DNA of 64,000 nt. Origin: an uncultured Gammaproteobacteria bacterium. Lineage in GTDB: Bacteria > Pseudomonadota > Gammaproteobacteria > Pseudomonadales > Pseudohongiellaceae. The notes below the pieces were generated by a model that worked only from the letters and a program-made list of their open reading frames with translations, ran no database searches and was not told the origin of the DNA. The stretch spans positions 124,001 to 188,000 of the forward strand of contig CAJXVC010000008.1 of the NCBI GenBank assembly GCA_913060975.1, read 5' to 3'. Shown in pieces: positions 57,004-64,000 of the stretch (position 1 is the first letter of the stretch; the number at the start of each line of letters is the position of its first letter). The position numbers were made by a program, and so were the translations under genes.

Positions 57004-60000
57004 TTAGAGAATGTAATTGTCAATATCTGCAGGAGTCAGGGAAACGCCGACCAAAGTAACTGAGTTGAGATAGCCATCGCCATCCCCATCCGGATCGATC
57101 TGGATGATCGTATCACTACCAGAGGCCTGAAAATTCAGAAAGCCTTCGGAGAACGCAGTACTGTCATCTGGTGCGTTGATCGAACTCATGAGGTTACTGA
57201 GATCGAGCTTATCTCCCAGCAACTTATCAAAACCGATAAGCGATTCGTTACTGAGCATGACGACCTCGTCAAGCCAAGTCTCAGAATGAAAACTGCCACC
57301 TTCACTCTCGAATTCCAAGTTACTCGTGTATCCGGGGGCAGTAAATGCGAAAGAATGGTTATCCCATCTCTGATTTGCATAGCTAGTGCCTGAGTAGTAC
57401 GCGGTATCTACTAACCCTCCATTAACTAACACTTTGATTTGCTCGTTCGAGGAATCAAAGGGATCTGCTGAAACTGAGTAGCCCACGGTGTACTGCTTTC
57501 CCGGTTGCGTTGAGATCGACTGGCGCGCATAGGGATCACTGGAAAAAAGACTGTGCTCCAGCGACAGAAAGCGGTTACCGTCTGCCGCATTTGAGTAGCT
57601 ACCCGGGTACATTCGATATCCAGACCAGCCTGTCGTGCTATTTTCAAAAGATCCGTTAGCAACCAGATTCCGCACCGTAAATGTTTCGCCTTCCCGATTG
57701 ACTGTAATGTCCACGGTTGCCGTGCTGGCAGCTCCCGCTGCATCTATAGTCGTATAACTGAAAGAATCCGCGCCGACAAAATCTTGGTTCGGTGTATAAA
57801 GAATACTATTGGTATTGGTGTCTATAACTGCCGTACCGCTTGACGCTTGCGCAACACTTTGAATACTCAAGCTATCGCCCGTATCAATATCAGTATCATT
57901 GCCGAGCACATCGATGTAGATAGAGGAATTTTCAACGACTGTGGCGTTATCATCATTGGCTAGAGGTGCGTCATTGACGCCATTGACTTCGATGCTGAGC
58001 GTTGCTGAACTGGTATTGCCATTGTCATCTTCAACGGTATAGCTCACCGTATCGAGATGACTGTCACCGTCAGCCAAGGCGGCAAATGCCCCATTGTCGT
58101 CGTACAAATAATCGCCGTCGCGATCGACTTTGAGAACCGCACCGGATGCCAGATTCAGAGTAACGGAGTTACCCACCATTGAGTTGCTATCTACACTACT
58201 GACATCAACAGGAAGCGCAGTACCCAGATCATCGTTATCCAGGACATTTCCTGCCACCGTGGCGCTTTGGGCAATACCATAAGTGCCGAGTGTAAAGCCC
58301 TGCCAGTATTCAACGGACTGACTTACCCATGTCAATGACTGAACGGCGTTATTAATTGCCAGCACACCGTGGAACTCGTTCGGTGAATAGCCCTGCGTGG
58401 ATATTCCGTATTGGCCGTTTGCTTCGGTAAGATTAATACCATCGGTATAGGTCCAGTTACCCCTGTCGTTTGCACTATCAGCGCTGCTAACTACCGTGAA
58501 AGGCTGATCAAACAGATAGCCGTTGTTGTTCATACTCGCGACAGCGAAAAACAGATTTTCCACTGGCTCGCTAAAACTTACATTTCTCGATGTGTCCGCC
58601 AGAGCGAGTGCGATAAAGTCAAAGTTTGTATCGCCTGGCCCATTGAGCACTTCGGTGCCAGTGTAAACACCATCGCCACCTTGCAGCCAAGTCTGACCAT
58701 TGTCCTGACTACTACGCCAATAATTGGTCGTGTTGCTGGGGGAAATATAGGTCTCAGTCGAATAGATTTGTCCGGTATAGGTAACGTCGATGGTTCTGTC
58801 CGTCAATGTTAATGTGCCGGTGACGTTTACCTCTCCAAATGCATTGCCGGGAATTGGAGTGATTGATTGCCAGTCGACCCAATACACAGTGTTATCCGCC
58901 CTCGCAGTTACAGTACTTGCACTGAGCGAACCATTGTCATCCACCGCAGTCGGGCCATCTGCTGTTCCAATAATATTTACGGTCACTGTGGATTCGGTTC
59001 CGTCCAGGCTTGAGACGGTAAAAAATTCCGACACCGTCTCGCCTTCTGCCAGATAATCCAGAGCGCCGTCAGTGGCAAAGTTCCAGTTTCCTGCAGCATC
59101 TATGGAGAAGGTGCCGTAAGTGCCTGCGGTATCTGTTTGCGGATTAAAGAACGCTTCACCATCATCGGCATCTAAAATACTGAGCGTACCGTTAGCAGTC
59201 AAAACCTCATCGGTTTCAATCAAATCCAGAACGGCACTGCCCAGCTCCGCGACATCGTTGACCCCGGTGATGGTGATGTCCACTTGTTGCCAGGTATCAC
59301 CACCGCTTTTGCCATCATCAATGCTAACGATAAAGCTTTCGACAGTGGTTTCGCCCTCACCAAGCGACGCGTAGGCATTATTGTTGACCTGATATTGCCA
59401 ACCAACCTGACCACCAGTTCCACTTCCCGTGGTATCAGTATCCAGAACCGCAGTCAGACTACCTTCTACGCTGTCTATCGGTGTGACACTGACGCTGTGA
59501 GTGTCAATCAGATCCACGTCAGCAAAACCCAACATGCCTGTGCCGCCGGCATTAGAGCCTGCCCCAAGCTGATAATTCCCACTGGTATCTCCACCCGTGA
59601 TATAGGAGGCGTCATTCTCACCAGTCACCGTAACGGAAACGCTATTCTTCGTCTGAGCACCATGGCGATCTGTTGCGGTAACTTCCAATTCCTGGATAGT
59701 TGTTTCACCTTCGCCCAGAAAATCAAATTCGTAGGTCGGATCGAACTCGAGGTTGCTGCCACTAACAGTTGCAAACCCATTGATACCGCCATTACGCACC
59801 GCGTAAGTCAGATCGTTGCCGTCATTGTCACTGTCAATATCAGCACCCAATGCAGATAAATCCAGAGTAACCGGGGCGCCATCTTCAGTCGCAGTCAGGG
59901 CGCCAGCTGCCAAAGTTGGTGCATCATTAACACCCGTAACATCGATCTTGAGCGCAGCTGGGGCTGATTGCGTTCCGTGTGAGTCCATTGCTGTGTAGCT

Positions 60001-61356
60001 CAGATTCACTGTAGTCTGTTCGCCTGCTGCCAGAGACTGAAAATCATCACCGACATCGAAACTGAAACTGCCATCACCGTTATTGCTTATGCTACCCGCC
60101 CCAGGCGTGCCGTTAATCGCGTAAGCAAGCGTGCTGCCATCATCATCACTGTCAATGTCAGAGCCGCTAAAGGAACCGGTCACAATGCCACCGTCTTCTA
60201 CTGCGGCAAGCCCAACAGCCTCGGCCTCAGGCGCATCATTCACACCAGTGACAGTTACCGCAATCGTGCTATCCGCTGTTGCACCGTGCGCATCAGTTGC
60301 TTGAATGCCCACATCGAAAGTCGTGGTCGCACCCGCTGCCAATGACTGAAAGTCACTGCCCGGAGAGAAAGTTAGTGCCGTGCCAGAAATAGCCGCTAAA
60401 CCGCCTGTTGGTAGGGTTAGTAGAGAATAAGCGAGATTGCTGCCGTCATTGTCACTATCAATGTCATCGCCCAACGTGGACAAATCCAGAGTGACACTGG
60501 CGCCGTCCTCAGTGGCCGCCAACGTGCTGTCCGCCAGAGTCGGCGCGTCATTGACACCAATGACAGTAATGGACACTGTCGACTCAGCCGTGGCACCGTG
60601 TGAATCGGTAGCCTGGATAGCTAACCCAAAAGTGACGCTTGTGTTGGCGGCGAGAGTCTCGAAATCCCCACTGGGGTCAAATAACAAGTTAGTCCCACTG
60701 ATCGAGGCCAAACCTCCAGGAGTAGTGCCGATTATGCTGTACAACAAAGTGCTGCCATCATCGTCGCTGTCCACATCCTCACCCAACAACAACAAGTCAA
60801 GCGGGTCACTGACCAACTCTTCGCTAGTAATCAGTGTACCGGACGCGAGAGTCGGCGCGTCGTTGATACCTGTAATGGAGAACGATGCTTCAGCCCAGCT
60901 AAGAGTTCCATTGGCCATGCGTATGGCATAAATGAATTCATCTGTAAGAATCTCGCCTTCGGCCAGTGCTGTCAGATCACTTGTTATGGATGTCGCATCA
61001 TAGGAAACCTGGCCATCGGTCGTCAGTGATAGCATCGCGCCAGCCTGCCCGTATTCTTCATCGCCAGCAAAGTCCTGAGTAAGCAGGTCGCCGGCTACGT
61101 AGCCATCCATAGCTCCAGAGTCATTGACCCCGTCATCTACAGACCAAAGCGACTTGCTATTCCCACCCAGATCATTCGCCAAAATATCAAACTTAAATAC
61201 CAGACTACCGTAGTTGAGCTGGCCGAATGATTCATTGCTAATCGAATCATCCTTGGCTTGAGGAGTATTTTTAAATGAGGTTTCCGTACCCCCGTTTGTA
61301 TTTCCTGAATTCCCTTTATTTTCTTTATTATTAGTATTCTTAACAGGCTTTCCCAT
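57004..61356 (-). CDS. Giant VCBS/cadherin-type repeat protein, probably type-I secreted
   Basis: 1450 residues with no signal peptide. The N-terminal ~30 residues are Asn/Lys/Gly-rich. Then follow tandem ~100-residue Ig/cadherin-like modules joined by the VCBS signature GVNDAPTL (at least four near-identical copies, with DDIDSDNDGS repeats that should bind calcium). A different middle domain (about 830-1040; YWVDWQSITPIPGNAFGEV) contains aromatic-rich strands. A further VCBS pair and a carbohydrate-binding-like domain follow (about 1230-1375, LVANGSFENSTTGW). The C-terminus is a type I secretion target region (DKLLGDKLDLSNLM ... ADIDNYIL). It is presumably a surface adhesin or secreted matrix protein. 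GAGGGA precedes the ATG by 5 bp. No exporter genes are nearby. Confidence 0.88.
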   Translation of the reverse strand: MGKPVKNTNNKENKGNSGNTNGGTETSFKNTPQAKDDSISNESFGQLNYGSLVFKFDILANDLGGNSKSLWSVDDGVNDSGAMDGYVAGDLLTQDFAGDEEYGQAGAMLSLTTDGQVSYDATSITSDLTALAEGEILTDEFIYAIRMANGTLSWAEASFSITGINDAPTLASGTLITSEELVSDPLDLLLLGEDVDSDDDGSTLLYSIIGTTPGGLASISGTNLLFDPSGDFETLAANTSVTFGLAIQATDSHGATAESTVSITVIGVNDAPTLADSTLAATEDGASVTLDLSTLGDDIDSDNDGSNLAYSLLTLPTGGLAAISGTALTFSPGSDFQSLAAGATTTFDVGIQATDAHGATADSTIAVTVTGVNDAPEAEAVGLAAVEDGGIVTGSFSGSDIDSDDDGSTLAYAINGTPGAGSISNNGDGSFSFDVGDDFQSLAAGEQTTVNLSYTAMDSHGTQSAPAALKIDVTGVNDAPTLAAGALTATEDGAPVTLDLSALGADIDSDNDGNDLTYAVRNGGINGFATVSGSNLEFDPTYEFDFLGEGETTIQELEVTATDRHGAQTKNSVSVTVTGENDASYITGGDTSGNYQLGAGSNAGGTGMLGFADVDLIDTHSVSVTPIDSVEGSLTAVLDTDTTGSGTGGQVGWQYQVNNNAYASLGEGETTVESFIVSIDDGKSGGDTWQQVDITITGVNDVAELGSAVLDLIETDEVLTANGTLSILDADDGEAFFNPQTDTAGTYGTFSIDAAGNWNFATDGALDYLAEGETVSEFFTVSSLDGTESTVTVNIIGTADGPTAVDDNGSLSASTVTARADNTVYWVDWQSITPIPGNAFGEVNVTGTLTLTDRTIDVTYTGQIYSTETYISPSNTTNYWRSSQDNGQTWLQGGDGVYTGTEVLNGPGDTNFDFIALALADTSRNVSFSEPVENLFFAVASMNNNGYLFDQPFTVVSSADSANDRGNWTYTDGINLTEANGQYGISTQGYSPNEFHGVLAINNAVQSLTWVSQSVEYWQGFTLGTYGIAQSATVAGNVLDNDDLGTALPVDVSSVDSNSMVGNSVTLNLASGAVLKVDRDGDYLYDDNGAFAALADGDSHLDTVSYTVEDDNGNTSSATLSIEVNGVNDAPLANDDNATVVENSSIYIDVLGNDTDIDTGDSLSIQSVAQASSGTAVIDTNTNSILYTPNQDFVGADSFSYTTIDAAGAASTATVDITVNREGETFTVRNLVANGSFENSTTGWSGYRMYPGSYSNAADGNRFLSLEHSLFSSDPYARQSISTQPGKQYTVGYSVSADPFDSSNEQIKVLVNGGLVDTAYYSGTSYANQRWDNHSFAFTAPGYTSNLEFESEGGSFHSETWLDEVVMLSNESLIGFDKLLGDKLDLSNLMSSINAPDDSTAFSEGFLNFQASGSDTIIQIDPDGDGDGYLNSVTLVGVSLTPADIDNYIL

Positions 61357-61791
61357 GATGTTCCCTCAAGCAAAAAGTAGTAATAGTTCATTTACTTACA
61401 TAGCTAGCTTATAAGAATTTACCCAAGTTTACCTGTTAGGACAATGGATTCAGCCTCTTCATTGCTAGCCAGCCCATCCAACCAGCGGGTTACCCGTCAT
61501 TCTTATAATTATTGGCCATATATCAGTTTAAATGATGTAAATGTCAGTCAGGTGGGAAAGCAGCTGTATTTTCACTCTGTCCCCAATAATTCAAATCCCG
61601 AAGCAACAATTCGCCAAGAGCGCAATATTTGAGCGAATCTCACGGATTGGTCGAGCAATCTTTCCGGCTAAGCGGCGCGCAAAGCGCTCTGATGAAACAA
61701 ACGACTCTGAATCCATTGTTCAGACTCTTTGTTCAAACCTTTTTCTCAAACCCTCTGTTCAACCCCTTTGATCAGGCGTTTTGGTGAAGAC
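61357..61791. other. 435-bp region between giant VCBS and amidohydrolase genes
   Basis: Both flanking genes are on the minus strand, so the part near 61357-61450 should hold the VCBS gene's promoter. Two short plus-strand frames (61444-61632, 61541-61771) look like chance. The distal end is a degenerate 13-bp tandem repeat, listed separately. Confidence 0.4.
61715..61779. repeat. Five degenerate 13-bp tandem repeats
   Basis: Units start at 61715, 61728, 61741, 61754 and 61767, consensus TTTGTTCAAACCC, with 10, 12, 11, 11 and 8 of 13 matches counted by eye. The array ends 12 bp from the amidohydrolase stop codon, on its downstream side. The period is not a multiple of three, so it is not a coding repeat. 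Confidence 0.7.
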
Positions 61792-63354
61792 TCAATCCGC
61801 CAACTGCGCACGCATCAAAGGACTGGCAAACATATCGTAAAGGTATCGAAAGTTAACTCGCAGGCTCGCGGCGGCCGATCTGGCAAAGCCTTCAAGCGCT
61901 AGTAAGTCTGCTTCTGCATACCTGCGACCAGCAAAAATCACTGCTGCTATGTCTCGAGTATGCCGGATATCTTGTAGCGGATTCTCATTCAGCAAGACCA
62001 GATCAGCCTGCTTGCCTACTTCAACACTGCCGAAGTCTCCCTCAAGGTTGGCAAATCTCGCGGCGTCAATGGTGGCGCTCTGCAATGCCTGGAGGGGAGT
62101 TAATCCGGCCGTAACGAATAGGGCCAACTCATCATGCAGGCTCGAGCCGGTATAGACAAAGGTGTCAATATTATCGGTTCCGGCAAGAATCGTGACACCT
62201 GCGCTGTGGGCAGCAGCAACCTGCTGCTGGACTGCGGCCAGGAAATCGCCATGAACAAAGTTACCGCTGGCATCATTACCCAGTGATGCCGCGCGGCTAA
62301 TGTCCTGCTCCCAGATCAATTTTCGAACAATCCAGGGGATGTAAGCCAAACGCGAATCCTCGCGAAACGACTCATCATGAGCCATGGCACTCATATTCAG
62401 GGTGGTTAGGGTTGGCACCCAGTTGGTGTTCGAGCTTGCCATCTCCGCCATCAATTGCTGACACGCAGCATGATCTTGCTGGTCTATCAGCTGGCGTATA
62501 AAACTTGCGTTGTATAAGCCAAGAGGATCATCAGCCTGACGAAACGCATCCGCTTCGGCATAACACTCAAACATAAAAAGCCTGCCGTGCTCGACACTTT
62601 GCATGTTGGCGGCCATGGCTTGCCGTAAGGAAATCGCTAGCGGCCGATGCCCGGCAACCGCCAGTCCCGCTGACTCTGCTGCCACAGCCAGGTTCTCGAA
62701 CTGTGCGGCGGTGAGCTCTGTGTAGGTTTTGATAAAATCCACATCGTGCTCTGCATAAAAACTTGCCAGCTGCCGCGCAGCATCAAGATCCGCGACTTTA
62801 AAAAATTCAGGGTAGCCCGCAGGCACCTCATTGCCACCGTTGCTCTGGTAGCTGCTTTGCAGCGGATAACGCGGTGCAACCCGTTCACCACGCAACGCTT
62901 CTGCTTGCCAACGCAGGCGATCCGCAGGGCATGCCCAATAGGTATCATCAGCGCTCAAGCAGCCAGACATATCCCGTACCGCCGTCACCCCAAAACGGAT
63001 GAACAATGGATGATGCAGTTGAGGTGATATTTTCAAGCCGTGGGTGTGCATATCCCACAGGCCGGGGATCAAATACTTGCCCGTGGCGTCGATTATTTCA
63101 GGGTCGCTATCGCTCATTATAGGGTCAGCCCCCGCGGGCAGAATAGAAACGATCCTGCCGTTTTCAATCACCACGGTTTGATCTGTAGCCACACCGCCCG
63201 TACCGGTATCCACCACATTGGCGTTAGTTAACGCGTAATGAGTCACCGGTCTTGCCGGAAGTGGACTTGCAGGTAGCGGTAAAACAATTGCCACAGTGAT
63301 TAGAAGTACGCCGGCAACTAACAGCAGCGCCGCATACTTTAAGAATTTACGCAT
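61792..63354 (-). CDS. Membrane-anchored or exported amidohydrolase
   Basis: 520 residues. An N-terminal hydrophobic segment (about 7-28) acts as an anchor or uncleaved signal. The metal-dependent amidohydrolase (imidazolonepropionase/prolidase-like) fold follows: the small beta-domain with GKYLIPGLWDMHTHG (metal ligands H103 and H105), the lysine in DVDFIKTYTELT, histidines in AVAGHRPLA and MQSVEHGRL, and the aspartate in ILAGTDNID. The C-terminus has the usual GSVEVGKQADLVLLNENPL. Members of this group hydrolyse cyclic amides, dipeptides with C-terminal proline or related compounds; the substrate here is unknown. The acting side is probably periplasmic. Confidence 0.88.
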   Translation of the reverse strand: MRKFLKYAALLLVAGVLLITVAIVLPLPASPLPARPVTHYALTNANVVDTGTGGVATDQTVVIENGRIVSILPAGADPIMSDSDPEIIDATGKYLIPGLWDMHTHGLKISPQLHHPLFIRFGVTAVRDMSGCLSADDTYWACPADRLRWQAEALRGERVAPRYPLQSSYQSNGGNEVPAGYPEFFKVADLDAARQLASFYAEHDVDFIKTYTELTAAQFENLAVAAESAGLAVAGHRPLAISLRQAMAANMQSVEHGRLFMFECYAEADAFRQADDPLGLYNASFIRQLIDQQDHAACQQLMAEMASSNTNWVPTLTTLNMSAMAHDESFREDSRLAYIPWIVRKLIWEQDISRAASLGNDASGNFVHGDFLAAVQQQVAAAHSAGVTILAGTDNIDTFVYTGSSLHDELALFVTAGLTPLQALQSATIDAARFANLEGDFGSVEVGKQADLVLLNENPLQDIRHTRDIAAVIFAGRRYAEADLLALEGFARSAAASLRVNFRYLYDMFASPLMRAQLAD

Positions 63355-63427
63355 GAAAACCTACGTGTTCCTGCTATAAATGGAGTCAGAGTAAAAACAC
63401 AGCATGATAGTGATGCGCTAACCTCAG

Positions 63428-63892
63428 CTATGTACTGCTTGATGATGGCAACTTTACATTCGGATAGTAGCGCTTCGCACAATCCGGGCAAATACCATGA
63501 GAAAAAGTGGCTTCGGATCGGCGACCTACATAGGACTCAATCTCATTCCAGTAACCCTCGTCATCTCGTATATCCTTGCAGTGTGCGCAGATAGGAAGCA
63601 TGCCACTCAGTTGTTTTACATCAGCAAGAGCAGCTTGCAACTCGTCAGTTCGTGCCCTTAACACCTCTTCTGTTTTAGCGATTTCGAGCAGTAGCTTCCC
63701 GTAGTAATAAATAATTGGAGGCGCAACTAGAGACGGGACGATGAAAGCAAGAATGATATTGCGAAAAATAATCTCAATACCGAACATATTGAAAAGAAAT
63801 ATCGCCAGAATTACTGAAACTAATACAGCAATGGCAGAGAAAAGTATCGTCGAAGGGATTATCCCCATTCTAAGAATGATATTTTGATTCAT
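63428..63892 (-). CDS. Small membrane protein with a zinc-ribbon-like C-terminal module
   Basis: 154 residues from the ATG at 63892. A TTG at 63925 and a further ATG at 63868 are also in frame, and no start has a strong ribosome site. Two membrane helices are visible (about 10-33 and 40-60), then a coiled-coil of ~35 residues (EVLRARTDELQAALADVKQL). A Cys-rich module follows: ICAHCKDIRDDEGYWNEIE and FSHGICPDCAKRYYP. This module is common at the C-terminus of bacterial PAS, GAF and receiver signalling proteins, where two CxxC pairs probably bind zinc. Here it is attached to membrane helices only, with no sensor or enzyme domain. The role is unknown; probably signalling. Confidence 0.75.
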   Translation of the reverse strand: MNQNIILRMGIIPSTILFSAIAVLVSVILAIFLFNMFGIEIIFRNIILAFIVPSLVAPPIIYYYGKLLLEIAKTEEVLRARTDELQAALADVKQLSGMLPICAHCKDIRDDEGYWNEIESYVGRRSEATFSHGICPDCAKRYYPNVKLPSSSST

Positions 63893-64000
63893 CTTCCGGA
63901 CCGCAATCAGATTGTTTGTGAGCAATGATTATAATGGTAAAGCAAATCACGCAAAGTTCGCCAAGCATAAGCCAATCTCAAACAATGAATATATGAGAGG

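Noticed and set aside
61430-61450. Further copy of the palindrome upstream of the VCBS gene (TTACCCAAGTTTACCTG)
   Set aside because: Only the ACCCA core is shared; the second half is not inverted, so it does not fit the motif.
1-64000. tRNA, rRNA or riboswitch genes
   Set aside because: No T-loop/anticodon arrangement, rRNA-like sequence or known riboswitch core was seen by eye; a covariance-model scan would be needed to exclude small RNAs.

Overview
The window looks like a chromosomal segment of a Gram-negative, probably marine, gammaproteobacterium. The evidence is a BamA-type outer-membrane assembly protein, a TonB-dependent receptor, an OprP-type porin, a MacAB-TolC-type efflux operon, a second EF-G of the kind seen beside the main one in Pseudomonas-like bacteria, and giant type-I-secreted repeat proteins. 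No rRNA, tRNA, CRISPR array, prophage or intact insertion sequence was seen. The taxonomic call is inference; base composition is close to balanced throughout.

Layout. 0-9.3 kb: membrane and housekeeping genes (ExoD-like fragment, AI-2E-type permease, cardiolipin synthase, purK-purE, zinc alcohol dehydrogenase, HD hydrolase, phosphate-selective porin behind a putative Pho box). 9.5-31.5 kb: an accessory locus. A 2651-residue RTX protein is divergent from an FAD-linked oxidase and LuxR-type response regulator pair. That pair converges, with 5 bp between stop codons, on a 1977-residue GMC oxidoreductase / alpha-beta hydrolase / PhoD-like phosphatase fusion, which lies 10 bp downstream of a hybrid histidine kinase. 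The kinase is divergent from five unrecognised membrane or exported proteins. 31.7-38 kb: YebC-family protein, an exported protein of unknown function and BamA. 37.8-43.2 kb: lipoprotein plus MacA-MacB-TolC-like operon ending in a strong terminator. 43.7-52.8 kb: DsbA-NhaA fusion, EF-G2, a second hybrid kinase, an SLT-like exported protein and an esterase-like hydrolase. 52.9-64 kb: TonB receptor, a 1450-residue VCBS/cadherin-type protein with a type I secretion C-terminus, an amidohydrolase and a small membrane protein with a zinc-ribbon-like tail.

The most interesting element is the 9.5-31.5 kb locus. Both divergent promoter regions (17484-17799 and 27543-27913) carry related copies of an 18-bp palindrome, ATCACC-CATATA-GGTGAT. 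This suggests that the kinase (25818-27542) and the LuxR-type regulator (19239-19868) form one two-component system controlling all four transcription units: the RTX protein, the oxidase/regulator pair, the kinase/fusion enzyme pair and the five-gene operon. I know of no described system with this composition; the function is open.

Smaller structures include near-identical hairpins downstream of both giant secreted-protein genes, two decayed tails of a probable REP-associated (Y1) transposase abutting the 3' ends of two genes, and a five-unit 13-bp tandem repeat next to the amidohydrolase gene.
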